The notes under the pieces: model-generated
Told to the model about the DNA's origin: nothing
Seen by the model: only the letters and a program-made list of their open reading frames with translations
The model's database searches: none
Shown: positions 1 to 9,083 of the stretch, one piece after another
Layout: the number at the start of each line of letters is the position of its first letter
Position numbering within the stretch: position 1 is the first letter of the stretch
Position numbers and translations under genes: made by a program
Assembly (NCBI RefSeq): GCF_001514535.1
Contig: NZ_BCNO01000001.1
Span: 186,001-250,000 of the forward strand
DNA: 64,000 nucleotides
Direction of reading: 5' to 3'
Source: Thermodesulfovibrio aggregans
GTDB taxonomy: Bacteria; Nitrospirota; Thermodesulfovibrionia; Thermodesulfovibrionales; Thermodesulfovibrionaceae

Positions 1-256
1 GACTAAGTCCGTTTATAAATGCTGCAAGAATACCAATTTTATGATATCCATATGTAGCTTTCTTATTTGATGGTTTTCTAACAATAATTGAAGCAATCAG
101 ACTAAGAATTAATGCAAAGGAATCGGTAAAAACATGTCCAGCATCACTAAGCAAAGCAAGACTGTTACTTATTAGCCCACCAATTAGTTCAAAAATGAAA
201 ATAAAAAAGGTTATTCCTAAGGCAAAAGATAGTTTTTTTGTAGAAGAATGCTGCAT
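1..256 (-). CDS. Cation diffusion facilitator transporter, N-terminal part (runs off window)
   Basis: Reading leftward from an ATG at 254-256, the frame is open to the window edge (85 codons). The product starts with a short polar segment, then two hydrophobic membrane segments separated by SLALLSDAGHVFTDSFAL, followed by KKATYGYHKIGILAAFING. The D-A-G-H-x-x-x-D pattern supplies metal-site residues of transmembrane helix 2 in CzcD/ZitB-type transporters, and the YGYH-x-x-x-x-LAA stretch is also diagnostic. Members export Zn, Co or related cations in exchange for protons. The gene starts 3 nt after the stop of the phosphatase-like gene at 260-1042, so the two are probably co-transcribed. The metal specificity cannot be told from this fragment. 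Confidence 0.88.
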   Translation of the reverse strand, partial: MQHSSTKKLSFALGITFFIFIFELIGGLISNSLALLSDAGHVFTDSFALILSLIASIIVRKPSNKKATYGYHKIGILAAFINGLS

Positions 257-259
257 TGT

Positions 260-1042
260 TTATTTTATTAAATCCAGAATTTTTTTATGAAGTATCTCAC
301 TGGTAGAAACTAAAAGCGTGGTTTTTGTGTCAAAATTAACTGGTAAATTTTCAATAGAATTACCTTCAATATCAGTAACAATTGCACCATATTCCTTTGC
401 AATTAAAATTCCTGCTGAAAAGTCAAAAATTCTAGAAGGAGTTGGAACAATAAATACGCTAAGAGCCCCTGCAGAGAGATAAGCAAGGTCTAAGGCAGTG
501 CTTCCAAAACATCTTACTCTGTTTGCAATTTTAAATACAGGTATAATATTCTTAATGGCTTTATAGGGGCTGGATGCCTCAAAGGCAATAATTATTGGTG
601 ATGTAGCATTATTAACCCTAATTCTATCTCCATTAAAAAAAGCCCCATCTTTTCTTATTGCCCAAAATTCATCTCCATTTATGAGATTTATAATATATCC
701 TAATTTAAGGTTATTTAAAGTATTCCCGTCAGCTATTGCAATTGATGTGGAAAAAAAAGGAATACCTGATACTGCGTTTTTACTTCCGTCAATTGGATCA
801 ACTATAAGGGTGGGATAACTTGAATCTACTAAATTTTCTCCTTTTTCTTCTGAAATTAAATTAACTTTTATATTTTCTTTTTCAAATGCTTCAATTATTC
901 TGTCTTCAACTAATTTATCAATAGGAAATGTAGTATCTCCTGAGGCTCCTCTGCCTAATGAAGTTCTGTTGAACTGTGGCTTAACCAGTGATATTTCTTT
1001 AAATATTTTTTGACCAATATTTCTTAAAAAATTTATCTCCAT
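260..1042 (-). CDS. Inositol monophosphatase family protein
   Basis: This is a 260-residue Mg-dependent phosphatase of the inositol monophosphatase/fructose-bisphosphatase fold. Metal-site motifs are visible: SEEKGE (E65, E66), VDPIDGS (D82, D85, G86, S87) and RIFDFSAG (D207), the last replacing the usual W-D-x-A-A-G. It is clearly distinct from the SuhB-like paralogue at 18033-18821, which has DPLDGT and PWDIAAG. The substrate could be inositol phosphate, fructose 1,6-bisphosphate, PAP or another sugar phosphate. It precedes the cation transporter by 3 nt. The ATG at 1042 lies 8 nt after a TATAAT box and has no Shine-Dalgarno sequence, so the mRNA may be nearly leaderless. Confidence 0.85.
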   Translation of the reverse strand: MEINFLRNIGQKIFKEISLVKPQFNRTSLGRGASGDTTFPIDKLVEDRIIEAFEKENIKVNLISEEKGENLVDSSYPTLIVDPIDGSKNAVSGIPFFSTSIAIADGNTLNNLKLGYIINLINGDEFWAIRKDGAFFNGDRIRVNNATSPIIIAFEASSPYKAIKNIIPVFKIANRVRCFGSTALDLAYLSAGALSVFIVPTPSRIFDFSAGILIAKEYGAIVTDIEGNSIENLPVNFDTKTTLLVSTSEILHKKILDLIK

Positions 1043-1050
1043 AAACTTTT

Positions 1051-1056
1051 ATTATA
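1051..1056 (-). promoter_or_regulatory. -10 box for the 260-1042 gene
   Basis: On the minus strand the sequence reads TATAAT followed by AAAAGTTT and then the ATG at 1042. No good -35 hexamer lies at 16-19 nt. The spacing puts the transcript start within about two bases of the start codon. Confidence 0.4.
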
Positions 1057-1124
1057 ACTTAAAACAGTGCTGAAAATACTCATCAATGTGCATTTATATT
1101 GTAAAAAGCGAAGTTATAAAAATA

Positions 1125-1155
1125 TTGACACTGTCAAGACAAAAGAGATTATAAT
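1125..1155 (+). promoter_or_regulatory. Consensus sigma-70 promoter for addA-addB
   Basis: A perfect TTGACA (1125-1130) and a perfect TATAAT (1150-1155) are separated by 19 nt. The expected transcript start is near 1162, only about nine bases before the ATG at 1171, so the leader has little room for a ribosome-binding site. Both hexamers are exact; the spacer is 2 nt longer than ideal. Confidence 0.65.
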
Positions 1156-1170
1156 ATTTCAGAGTTTTCA

Positions 1171-4100
1171 ATGGAAATTCAGTTTCCCCATTATGTTATT
1201 TTGAAAGCTTCTGCTGGTTCAGGAAAAACAACTGCTCTCACAGAAAGGTTTGTATATTTTTTGATTTCAAATAAAGTTCCTTATAACTCGCTACGAAATA
1301 TTCTTGCTATAACCTTTTCAAACAATGCTGCATTTGAGATGAAATCAAGAATAATGCAGTGGCTTAAAAATATATACTTTCAAGAAGAATCTTCTATTTC
1401 CAGATTTTCTGAATTAACAGGTCTTTCTAATGAAGAGCTCTCATTTAGAGCTGGAGAGGTTCTTGATGAAATACTTAATCATTACTCAGACTTTCAGGTT
1501 AAAACAATTGATAGCTTTATGACTTCAATTTTTAAGGCTTCTGCTCTTGATTTTGATTACAATCCGGAGTTTGAGATTTTAATGAACAACGAATCTCTTT
1601 TTAGGCTTAGTTATGATCTATTTTTGAAAGATGTGGAGGAAAACTCTATAAAAACTGAGTTTTTCAATGAAATTATAGAAATAATAAATTCAAATAGCAA
1701 TACCTATGTCTGGAATCCTTCAGAAAGAATTTTTAATGAAGTAAAGGGATTACATCTAAAAATTAATAACACTGATAAAGAGTTTGTATTTAAAAAAGAA
1801 TACAGAGAGATATTAAAAAATATTGAAGTAAAACTTGAAGAAACAATGGAGAATATTAAGAAATATATAAAATTTTCTGGACTTGAGATAAATCGCTCAA
1901 CAAAAATTCTTGATGAATTTGACAGGATAATTGAGAGCAGGAATTTTAAGGTTCTTCTAACAAAAGGTATTAAAAGGATTCCTGTAAATAAACCTAAGGA
2001 TCAAAGTTTATCTCAAAAATATGAAAATATTTTGATATTGTGGAATAGATTTGTTGATGTATTAAAAGACTATGCTCTTTATTATGCACTAACTTTTTAT
2101 TTACCATATCTTGAGGTTTATCAGAGTTTTAAAACCCTGTTAAATAAAATAAAACAAAAAGAATGTAAAATTTTTATTGAAGACATCAACAAAATTCTCT
2201 CTGAATATCTTAATAACTCAATTGTACCGGACATATACTTCAGATTAGGGGAAAAGATTCATCATTTTTTCATAGATGAATATCAGGATACATCTCCACT
2301 GCAGTGGAATAATTTGAAGTTTTTAATTGAAAACGCCCTTGCTGAAAGTGGAAGTCTTTTTGTTGTTGGAGATACAAAACAGGCAATTTATACTTTCCGC
2401 GGAGCTGATTACAGAATAATGAAAAGTTTGGAGGAAATGGAAATATTTCCCTCAGCTGCAAAAGTTGTTAAAACTCTTGATAAAAATTACAGAAGTAGAA
2501 AAAAGATTATTGATTTCGTGACAGAAATCTTTATGAATAAAGTCCTGAAACATTCAGCATATGCTGAAGCTGGTAAGTTCGCTGGATTTAATGAATGTCA
2601 GCAGATTACAAAAGAAAGTAATATGGAAGGCTATGTGGAAGTGAAAAATTTTGTTGAAGATGAAGAAACAGAGATAAAACAATATATTGCAGAATGTATT
2701 AGAGATATTACTCAGAGAGGTTACCAGTTGAGAGATATAAGCATACTTGCCTTCAAAAATGAACATGTGATAACCATTTCTCAATGGTTAAATGAACTGA
2801 ATATGCCTTTCATATCTTATAGTAGTCTTGATGTGCGAAAGAGAAAGGTTACTTCAGAAATTTTAAGTCTTTTACGTTTTCTTGACTCTCCAATAGATGA
2901 CTTTTCTTTTTCTGTTTTTTTATTAGGCGACATATTCAAAAGAATAATTAAAAGAGACGGAGAGAAGTTCTCTGCTGAGGAATTTCTTATTAAATACAGG
3001 GATGAAACAACACTTTATAAACATTTTGAAAGAGATTTTCCTCAATTATGGGAAAAATACTTTAGACAACTTTTTAAACTTTCAGGATATCTACCGATCT
3101 ATGATTTAGTTTCGGTGGCACTGGATAATTTTAAGGTATTTGAAACAATGCCTGAGGAGGAAGCAACATTTATTAAATTACTTGATCTTGTAAAACAGTT
3201 TGAAGAAAATGGCTATAACAGTATTAAGGATTTAATAGATTTTTTTGAAACTCCTACTGATGATACTATATGGAATATAACAACTCCGACTGAGATAAAT
3301 GCCATACAGGTTATGACTATTCATAAAGCGAAAGGATTGGGTTTTCCAATTGTTTTTGTTTATCTGGAAAATAATAACAAACCAAAAAATAGATACGTTC
3401 TTCATGAAGATGATAGGGGAGTAAATGTTTTAAAAATTACAAACCAAATAGCTGAAAAAAATGAATTGTTGTTAAAAATAAAAGATGAAGAAAAAAAATC
3501 AGAAATTATAGATCTATTAAATACTCTCTATGTGGCATTTACAAGAGCAGAAGATGAATTATATGTTTTGTGCAGGACCGACAAAGAAGATAAACTTCCC
3601 TTTGATATTCTCTCTGAATACTATGGTAGTGAAATAGGAACTAAGTCTTATAAAGATAAGCCTTTATCATTATTAGAGCATTCAGAGTTAACAGCCTCTC
3701 ACTATCCATTATTACTGGATTTTGCAATTTCTGATGAGATAATCCATTTCAATGAAAAAAAGAGAGGAGACTTCATACATATGCTTCTTGCACAGATTGA
3801 GTATTTAGAAGAAAACTTCTTAGAAAATATAGATGCACTTATAGATATTTTAAACAAACATCTCCATACTAATTTTTTACCATCAGAGATAAAACCTCTG
3901 ATAATTGATATGATAGATCATCCAGAGATTGGAAAATTTTTTAAACAGAGGTATGAAAAAATCTTTAATGAGATGGAAGTCATAGACAAAGAAGGCATTA
4001 TCCATAGAATAGACAGAGTTGTTATTGATAAAGACTCTGTTACTGTAATTGAATACAAAACAGGCTCTCAACAGCAAGAGCATCTGTCGCAAATAAAACT

Positions 4101-4194
4101 TTACATGAATTTAATATCTGATATCTTTAAGGATAAAAGAGTGGAAGGATACCTTTATTATCTTGATTTAAGAGAGGTGAAACGAGTTGATTGA
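1171..4194 (+). CDS. addA: UvrD/Rep-type helicase-nuclease, AddA-like
   Basis: This 1007-residue protein is a superfamily 1A helicase joined to a RecB-family nuclease domain. Visible motifs in order are Walker A ASAGSGKTT (13-21), Walker B FIDEYQDTSPLQW, GDTKQAIYTFRGAD, the NYRS motif, VMTIHKAKGLGFP, and LYVAFTRAEDELYVL. The C-terminal nuclease core shows RIDRVV (D948) and EYKTG (E961, K963) followed by the QIKLY helix. The AddA subunit unwinds and cuts double-strand break ends for RecA loading. It overlaps the AddB-like gene by 8 nt, the usual coupling for this heterodimer. Only weak purine-rich sequence precedes the ATG. A general RecB-like name is possible, but the AddB partner favours AddA. 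Confidence 0.88.
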   Translation: MEIQFPHYVILKASAGSGKTTALTERFVYFLISNKVPYNSLRNILAITFSNNAAFEMKSRIMQWLKNIYFQEESSISRFSELTGLSNEELSFRAGEVLDEILNHYSDFQVKTIDSFMTSIFKASALDFDYNPEFEILMNNESLFRLSYDLFLKDVEENSIKTEFFNEIIEIINSNSNTYVWNPSERIFNEVKGLHLKINNTDKEFVFKKEYREILKNIEVKLEETMENIKKYIKFSGLEINRSTKILDEFDRIIESRNFKVLLTKGIKRIPVNKPKDQSLSQKYENILILWNRFVDVLKDYALYYALTFYLPYLEVYQSFKTLLNKIKQKECKIFIEDINKILSEYLNNSIVPDIYFRLGEKIHHFFIDEYQDTSPLQWNNLKFLIENALAESGSLFVVGDTKQAIYTFRGADYRIMKSLEEMEIFPSAAKVVKTLDKNYRSRKKIIDFVTEIFMNKVLKHSAYAEAGKFAGFNECQQITKESNMEGYVEVKNFVEDEETEIKQYIAECIRDITQRGYQLRDISILAFKNEHVITISQWLNELNMPFISYSSLDVRKRKVTSEILSLLRFLDSPIDDFSFSVFLLGDIFKRIIKRDGEKFSAEEFLIKYRDETTLYKHFERDFPQLWEKYFRQLFKLSGYLPIYDLVSVALDNFKVFETMPEEEATFIKLLDLVKQFEENGYNSIKDLIDFFETPTDDTIWNITTPTEINAIQVMTIHKAKGLGFPIVFVYLENNNKPKNRYVLHEDDRGVNVLKITNQIAEKNELLLKIKDEEKKSEIIDLLNTLYVAFTRAEDELYVLCRTDKEDKLPFDILSEYYGSEIGTKSYKDKPLSLLEHSELTASHYPLLLDFAISDEIIHFNEKKRGDFIHMLLAQIEYLEENFLENIDALIDILNKHLHTNFLPSEIKPLIIDMIDHPEIGKFFKQRYEKIFNEMEVIDKEGIIHRIDRVVIDKDSVTVIEYKTGSQQQEHLSQIKLYMNLISDIFKDKRVEGYLYYLDLREVKRVD

Positions 4195-6976
4195 TGAGTT
4201 GAATTTTCTAAAAAAGGAACAAATTATTGAAATTAAAAGTTCCGATGACATAATTAAAAAAGTTATGAATATTTTTTTAAATGAAGGATATGATTTTTCT
4301 GAAACTTTTATAGTTTTTCCAGGGAAAAGACCTTCATACTATTTAAAAAAAATCCTTGCACAAAAAATAAAACAGTCTTATATTCCACCAAAAATTTTTT
4401 CAATTGATGAGTTTATAGATTTTATTTTCAGAAAAATAAGCACAGCCTCTCAAATTGAACCATTTGAAGCTGTTGGTATTATTTATGAGATCTGTTTAAA
4501 ACACAATTTATTAACAGAGTTTTTTAAAAAGTTTGACAACTTCATCTCCTACGGTTTCAAACTGTTTAATCTTTTAGAAGAACTTTACATTGAAGATGTT
4601 TCTGTAAATAAACTTAAAGAAGTAGAGACTCTTATCAATGTTCCTGTAAAATCTCAGGAAAAATTAAGATTTCTATCAATTGTCTATGAAGAGCTTTATA
4701 GAGAATTGAGTCAGAAAAATCTTTCTACCAGGTCATTAAGATATAGAAAAGTTGCAGAGTGTAAAAATTTGCCAGATTTTAAGTTTAAGGAATTGATTTT
4801 TGCAGGTTTTTTTGCTTTTACAGTTTCTGAAAAGAGAATTTTAGAGAAACTATCTAATTTTGAAAATTTTTATTTTGTTTTTCAAAAAGCACCAGAGTTC
4901 GATGAAAAAATTTTAAATAAAATAAATGTCTACAGTTGTCCTGATACCCATGCTGAGATAAAAATTGCAGGAAAAATTATAGAGAGTTCAACGATAGATG
5001 AAAAGACAGTTGTAGTTTTGCCGAAATCCGACAATCTCTTCCCTCTTTTAAGGCAGGGTATTCCATTTTTGAGAGAAGAAGATTATAACATCTCAATGGG
5101 TTATCCTTTAAACAGAACTCCAATTTATGGTTTTTTCAACAATTTATTTGAAGTTTTAAACTCAATTGAAGACAACCAACTCTATACACCTTCATATTTA
5201 AAATTTATTCTTCATCCTTATACAAAAAATGTAATTATTAAAAAAAGCGCTGAAATAAGCAGGATAATCTTCCATGAAATTGAAAATTTATTAATTTCTA
5301 AAGAGCTTTCCTTTGTTGAACTTGAATGGATAGAAAAGGAAGCATCAGTAATATTAGCCCAAAAATTGGAAAGTTTTAATCTCTCAGCTTACGAGATAAA
5401 AAAGCATTTTGAGACTATTCACAACAACACGATAAAAAAGTTTACCACAATTAAAAATATTGAAGAATTCATAAAAAGCTGTAGGGATGTGCTTGTCTTT
5501 ATTTATGAAAATACAACAGCCAGATTTCATCCTTTTTTCTATCCCTATGTGGAAGCCTTTATTGCCCAATTTGATAAACTTCAGAATTCTGTGATAAAAA
5601 ACTTTAAATTTGAGCATTTAGAGTCTTACTTTAACTTTTTTAAGAATCTTATAGCCCATGAAAATGTTCCCTTTCCTGGTACACCTTTAAAAGGATTACA
5701 GATACTTGGATTTCTTGAAACAAGAAATTTAAAATTTAAAAAAGTTATATTTCTTGATTTAAATGAAGGAGTTTTTCCTCCCCTTTCAGAAGATTATCTT
5801 ATGCCTTATAAAATAAGAAAAATTCTTGGTCTATCTACTTATCAAGACAGAGAAAAACTTATATATTATTACTTTTCTCTTTTAGTTGATGGTGCTGAAG
5901 AGGTACATCTTTGCTACATAAAGAATGATAGATTTGAAAGATCAAGATTTATTGAAAAACTTATATGGGAAGCAGAAAAGAGAAAAGCTCAAAAAATGGA
6001 AATACCAATAAAATCGCTCTCATGGTCAGTAAATCTTTCATCAAAACTGCCAGCTGAAGTTGTTAAAACAGAACAAATAATGTCAGTCATAAATAATCTC
6101 TGCTTTTCACCTTCTGCAATTGATGATTATCTTCAATGCGGGCTGAGATTTTATTACTCCCATGTGCTTAAACTGGAAAGAAAAAGAGAGATTTCTGCAG
6201 ATATTGAACGCTCTGATATTGGAACTATTGTTCATGAAGCACTCAGGGAATATTTTAAGTTGAGGAAAAACAAGAAACTCACTCCTCATGATTTTGGAAA
6301 TGAGATAGAGAAGATTGTTCAAGATATCTTTTTTAGAAGATATGGAAGCAAAATAAGGGGCAAAGTGTATTTAATAAAAATTCAGATAATTCAAAGACTT
6401 TTGCAGTTGATCGAGTATTACAGAAAATTGAGCATAGAGCATCGTTTAAAAGTTCTTGAAGTGGAAGAACTTATAGAAGAAAATCTTTTTAACTCTATTT
6501 TCAAATATAGAATAGACTTAGTTGAAAGTATAGACGAATCTATCACAATTGTAGACTATAAGATATCAGGGTCTGAGCAACAGTACAGAATAAGATTTGA
6601 TAAACTTGATCTATCAAATAGACAGAGCTGGTCTGCATGCATAGGTAGTCTTCAGATTCCTCTATATATGCTACTTTATGCTAAAAAACATAGGCTAAAT
6701 ATTTTTAATCTTAAAGGTTGTTATCTCTTACTTGGTAAAGCATTAATCAATGATGATGAAATAAGATTTGATCCTTTCCCTGAAGTCAACAAAGAAGAAT
6801 ACATAACAGCTGTATCAACTGTATTAGAAACACTTCTCAGTGAGATAAAAAATAAAGATATACCCTTTTACCCCACCTCTGACTTTAAAACAAAGTGTAA
6901 GCTCTGCGATTATCAATTAATCTGTGGTACCTTTACAACTCCTTCAAAAACCTCCTCTGCAGGACCTGTCATATAG
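4187..6976 (+). CDS. addB: AddB-like nuclease subunit with Fe-S cluster cysteines
   Basis: This 929-residue protein starts at a TTG (4187) with GAGGTG 8 nt upstream; the nearby ATG at 4194 is out of frame. The N-terminal half resembles an inactivated helicase: VFPGKRPSYYL stands where Walker A would be, without GKT. The C-terminal half carries a PD-(D/E)XK nuclease (IVHEALREYF, then YRIDLVE and IVDYKISG). C651 (YLQCGLRF) and C904, C907, C913 (C-x2-C-x5-C) match the Fe-S staple that wraps AddB-type nuclease domains. Together with AddA it would process double-strand breaks. Its last 64 nt overlap the convergent dapF gene, so the final residues after the last cysteine are under constraint from both strands. 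Confidence 0.85.
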   Translation: MIDELNFLKKEQIIEIKSSDDIIKKVMNIFLNEGYDFSETFIVFPGKRPSYYLKKILAQKIKQSYIPPKIFSIDEFIDFIFRKISTASQIEPFEAVGIIYEICLKHNLLTEFFKKFDNFISYGFKLFNLLEELYIEDVSVNKLKEVETLINVPVKSQEKLRFLSIVYEELYRELSQKNLSTRSLRYRKVAECKNLPDFKFKELIFAGFFAFTVSEKRILEKLSNFENFYFVFQKAPEFDEKILNKINVYSCPDTHAEIKIAGKIIESSTIDEKTVVVLPKSDNLFPLLRQGIPFLREEDYNISMGYPLNRTPIYGFFNNLFEVLNSIEDNQLYTPSYLKFILHPYTKNVIIKKSAEISRIIFHEIENLLISKELSFVELEWIEKEASVILAQKLESFNLSAYEIKKHFETIHNNTIKKFTTIKNIEEFIKSCRDVLVFIYENTTARFHPFFYPYVEAFIAQFDKLQNSVIKNFKFEHLESYFNFFKNLIAHENVPFPGTPLKGLQILGFLETRNLKFKKVIFLDLNEGVFPPLSEDYLMPYKIRKILGLSTYQDREKLIYYYFSLLVDGAEEVHLCYIKNDRFERSRFIEKLIWEAEKRKAQKMEIPIKSLSWSVNLSSKLPAEVVKTEQIMSVINNLCFSPSAIDDYLQCGLRFYYSHVLKLERKREISADIERSDIGTIVHEALREYFKLRKNKKLTPHDFGNEIEKIVQDIFFRRYGSKIRGKVYLIKIQIIQRLLQLIEYYRKLSIEHRLKVLEVEELIEENLFNSIFKYRIDLVESIDESITIVDYKISGSEQQYRIRFDKLDLSNRQSWSACIGSLQIPLYMLLYAKKHRLNIFNLKGCYLLLGKALINDDEIRFDPFPEVNKEEYITAVSTVLETLLSEIKNKDIPFYPTSDFKTKCKLCDYQLICGTFTTPSKTSSAGPVI

Positions 6977-7752
6977 ACATGTCCATCTTCTGCCCATTCT
7001 ATCAGTAAATCACCACCAAGAAGGTGAACAGTAACTTTTCTCTCTGTTAATTCCTTTACCATTGCAGCTACTGCAGTTGCACAGGCTCCTGTTCCACAGG
7101 CAAGAGTTTCTCCAGCTCCTCTTTCCCACACACGCATTACTATCTCATGAGGATTCTTTACAAAAGCAAATTCCACATTTGTTCTTTTAGGAAAAATCGG
7201 ATGATTTTCAATGAGGGGACCGTATTTTGAAACAGCAAAGTTTTTTGGATCCTCTTCAAGAAATATTACTGCATGCGGATTCCCCATACTGACACAATTA
7301 AGTTTAGCATGCCAACCTGCGACCTCAAGTAAGAGGTCAAATGCTTTTTGTCCTTCCGCATCTACAGGAATCTTTTGAGGGCTGAATTCAGGTTTTCCCA
7401 TATCAACCTGAACAAGCGGTCCTACTTTTTTAGGCTTTATAATGCCTGCAAGTGTTTCCACTTCAAGAATTTCTTTATCGGATAATCCTCTATCCCATAT
7501 ATATTTTGCAAAACATCTTATTCCATTTCCACACATTTCTACTTCTGAGCCATCGGCATTAAAAATTCTCATTTTGAAATCCGCAATCTGAGAAGGGTAA
7601 AGGAGTAAAAGCTGGTCGGCTCCAATCCCAAAGCGTCTATCACAGTATTTGACTGCAAATTTTTCAGGTTCTGTTAGTTTTTGATTAAGACAGTCAATTA
7701 ATATAAAATCATTTCCAAGACCATGCATTTTTACAAAACTAATCTTTTCCAT
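6913..7752 (-). CDS. dapF: Diaminopimelate epimerase
   Basis: A 279-residue enzyme that interconverts LL- and meso-diaminopimelate for lysine and peptidoglycan synthesis. Both catalytic cysteine motifs are present: MCGNGIRC (C74) and LACGTGACAT (C219). The N-terminus KMHGLGNDFILID and the substrate loop FNADGSEVEMCG are canonical, and the length is standard. It follows lysA with a 1-nt TAATG stop-start overlap, so translation is probably coupled. The 3' end runs 64 nt into addB on the other strand. Confidence 0.97.
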   Translation of the reverse strand: MEKISFVKMHGLGNDFILIDCLNQKLTEPEKFAVKYCDRRFGIGADQLLLLYPSQIADFKMRIFNADGSEVEMCGNGIRCFAKYIWDRGLSDKEILEVETLAGIIKPKKVGPLVQVDMGKPEFSPQKIPVDAEGQKAFDLLLEVAGWHAKLNCVSMGNPHAVIFLEEDPKNFAVSKYGPLIENHPIFPKRTNVEFAFVKNPHEIVMRVWERGAGETLACGTGACATAVAAMVKELTERKVTVHLLGGDLLIEWAEDGHVYMTGPAEEVFEGVVKVPQIN

Positions 7753-9008
7753 TAGAGCAAATCCTCCGGTATTATTTCATTTCTTATTAAATCTTTATAG
7801 GTTTCACGCTTTCTTATCAGACTGAATCTATCTCCTTTTACAAGCACTTCCGCTGCTCTTGGGCGACTGTTGTAGTTTGATGACATACTGAATCCATAAG
7901 CTCCAGCACTCATTACAGCAAGATATTCTCCAGCTGATACTTTTTCAATTTCTCTGTCCTTTGCTAGAAAGTCTCCTGACTCACATATAGGACCAACTAT
8001 ATCTGCTGTAATCTTTTTTCTTTTTCCATGAGTTACGGGCATGATTTCATGATAAGAGCCATATAAAGTAGGTCTTATAAGATCATTCATACCTGCATCT
8101 ACAACTATAAAATTTTTTATATCTGTTTCTTTTATATACAAAACCTTTGTAACAAGAATTCCGGCATTGCCAACAATTGATCTTCCCGGTTCCACTATTA
8201 ATTTACCTTTCTGATTTTTAATGAGAGGGATTAAAGCATTCGCAAGCTCTTTTGGATGAGGAGGCTCTTCATCTTTATAAGTAATTCCAAGACCTCCACC
8301 AATGTCAATATACTCTATATCAACATCTGCCTGAACAAGTCTTTCGTAAAGTTCAAGAAGTTTTTTTAATGCTTCAACATAAGCATTAATCTCTGTAATT
8401 TGAGAGCCAATGTGTTTATGAATCCCGATTACTTTTACATTTTCAAGAGATTTTGCCAATTTGTAATATTCAAGTGCTTTACCTATAGGAATACCAAATT
8501 TACTTGTTTTCAAGCCTGTTGCAATATACTTATGAGTCTTTGGATCAATATCAGGATTCACTCTTAAGGCAACTCTTGCCTGTTTTTTTAGTTTTTTAGC
8601 TATTTCATTTATTTTGTAAAGTTCTGCCTCAGATTCTACATTGAACATAAGAATATTATTTTTTAAAGCATACTCTATTTCTTCCTCACTTTTCCCAACT
8701 CCTGCAAATACTATTCTGAAAGGCTTTATTCCAGCCTTTAATGCTCTGAAAAGCTCACCTCCTGACACAATGTCTGCACCAATTCCGAGTTGAGCAAAAA
8801 GGCTTAAAATGGCAAGATTAGAGTTTGCCTTAACAGCATAACAAATAATGTGTGGAACTTCGCAGAAGGCTTCTTCATATGCCCTTATGTGTCTTATTAA
8901 GGTCCCATAGCTATAAATATAAAGAGGAGTTCCAAATTCTTTTATTAATTCTTTTACAGGTACATCCTCTGCATAGAGGTCGCCATTTTTGTAACTAAAA
9001 AAATGCAC
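7752..9008 (-). CDS. lysA: Diaminopimelate decarboxylase
   Basis: A 418-residue PLP enzyme making L-lysine from meso-diaminopimelate. It shows the PLP lysine in CYAVKANSN (K60), the HKHIGSQ motif, the glycine-rich GGGLGITY, EPGRSIVGNAG, and the active-site CESGDF followed by GAYGFSMSSNYN. The start is GTG at 9008, with AAGGAGGA 4 nt upstream; an ATG two bases further out is out of frame. Downstream it overlaps dapF by one base. The pair lies divergent from aconitase across a 75-nt intergenic region. Confidence 0.97.
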   Translation of the reverse strand: MHFFSYKNGDLYAEDVPVKELIKEFGTPLYIYSYGTLIRHIRAYEEAFCEVPHIICYAVKANSNLAILSLFAQLGIGADIVSGGELFRALKAGIKPFRIVFAGVGKSEEEIEYALKNNILMFNVESEAELYKINEIAKKLKKQARVALRVNPDIDPKTHKYIATGLKTSKFGIPIGKALEYYKLAKSLENVKVIGIHKHIGSQITEINAYVEALKKLLELYERLVQADVDIEYIDIGGGLGITYKDEEPPHPKELANALIPLIKNQKGKLIVEPGRSIVGNAGILVTKVLYIKETDIKNFIVVDAGMNDLIRPTLYGSYHEIMPVTHGKRKKITADIVGPICESGDFLAKDREIEKVSAGEYLAVMSAGAYGFSMSSNYNSRPRAAEVLVKGDRFSLIRKRETYKDLIRNEIIPEDLL

Positions 9009-9020
9009 ATTGTCCTCCTT

Positions 9021-9050
9021 TTGAATTTTTATGAAATATAATATTATACT
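9021..9050 (+). promoter_or_regulatory. Probable sigma-70 promoter for aconitase
   Basis: TTGAAT (9021-9026) and TATACT (9045-9050) are separated by 18 nt, with transcription expected from about 9057 and a Shine-Dalgarno sequence at 9072-9080. The same segment carries ATTATA at 9043-9048, which reads as a TATAAT -10 box for lysA on the minus strand, so the two divergent promoters probably overlap. Confidence 0.5.
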
Positions 9051-9083
9051 AATTTTTTAAATGCTATGCACAAGGAGGAGTGA

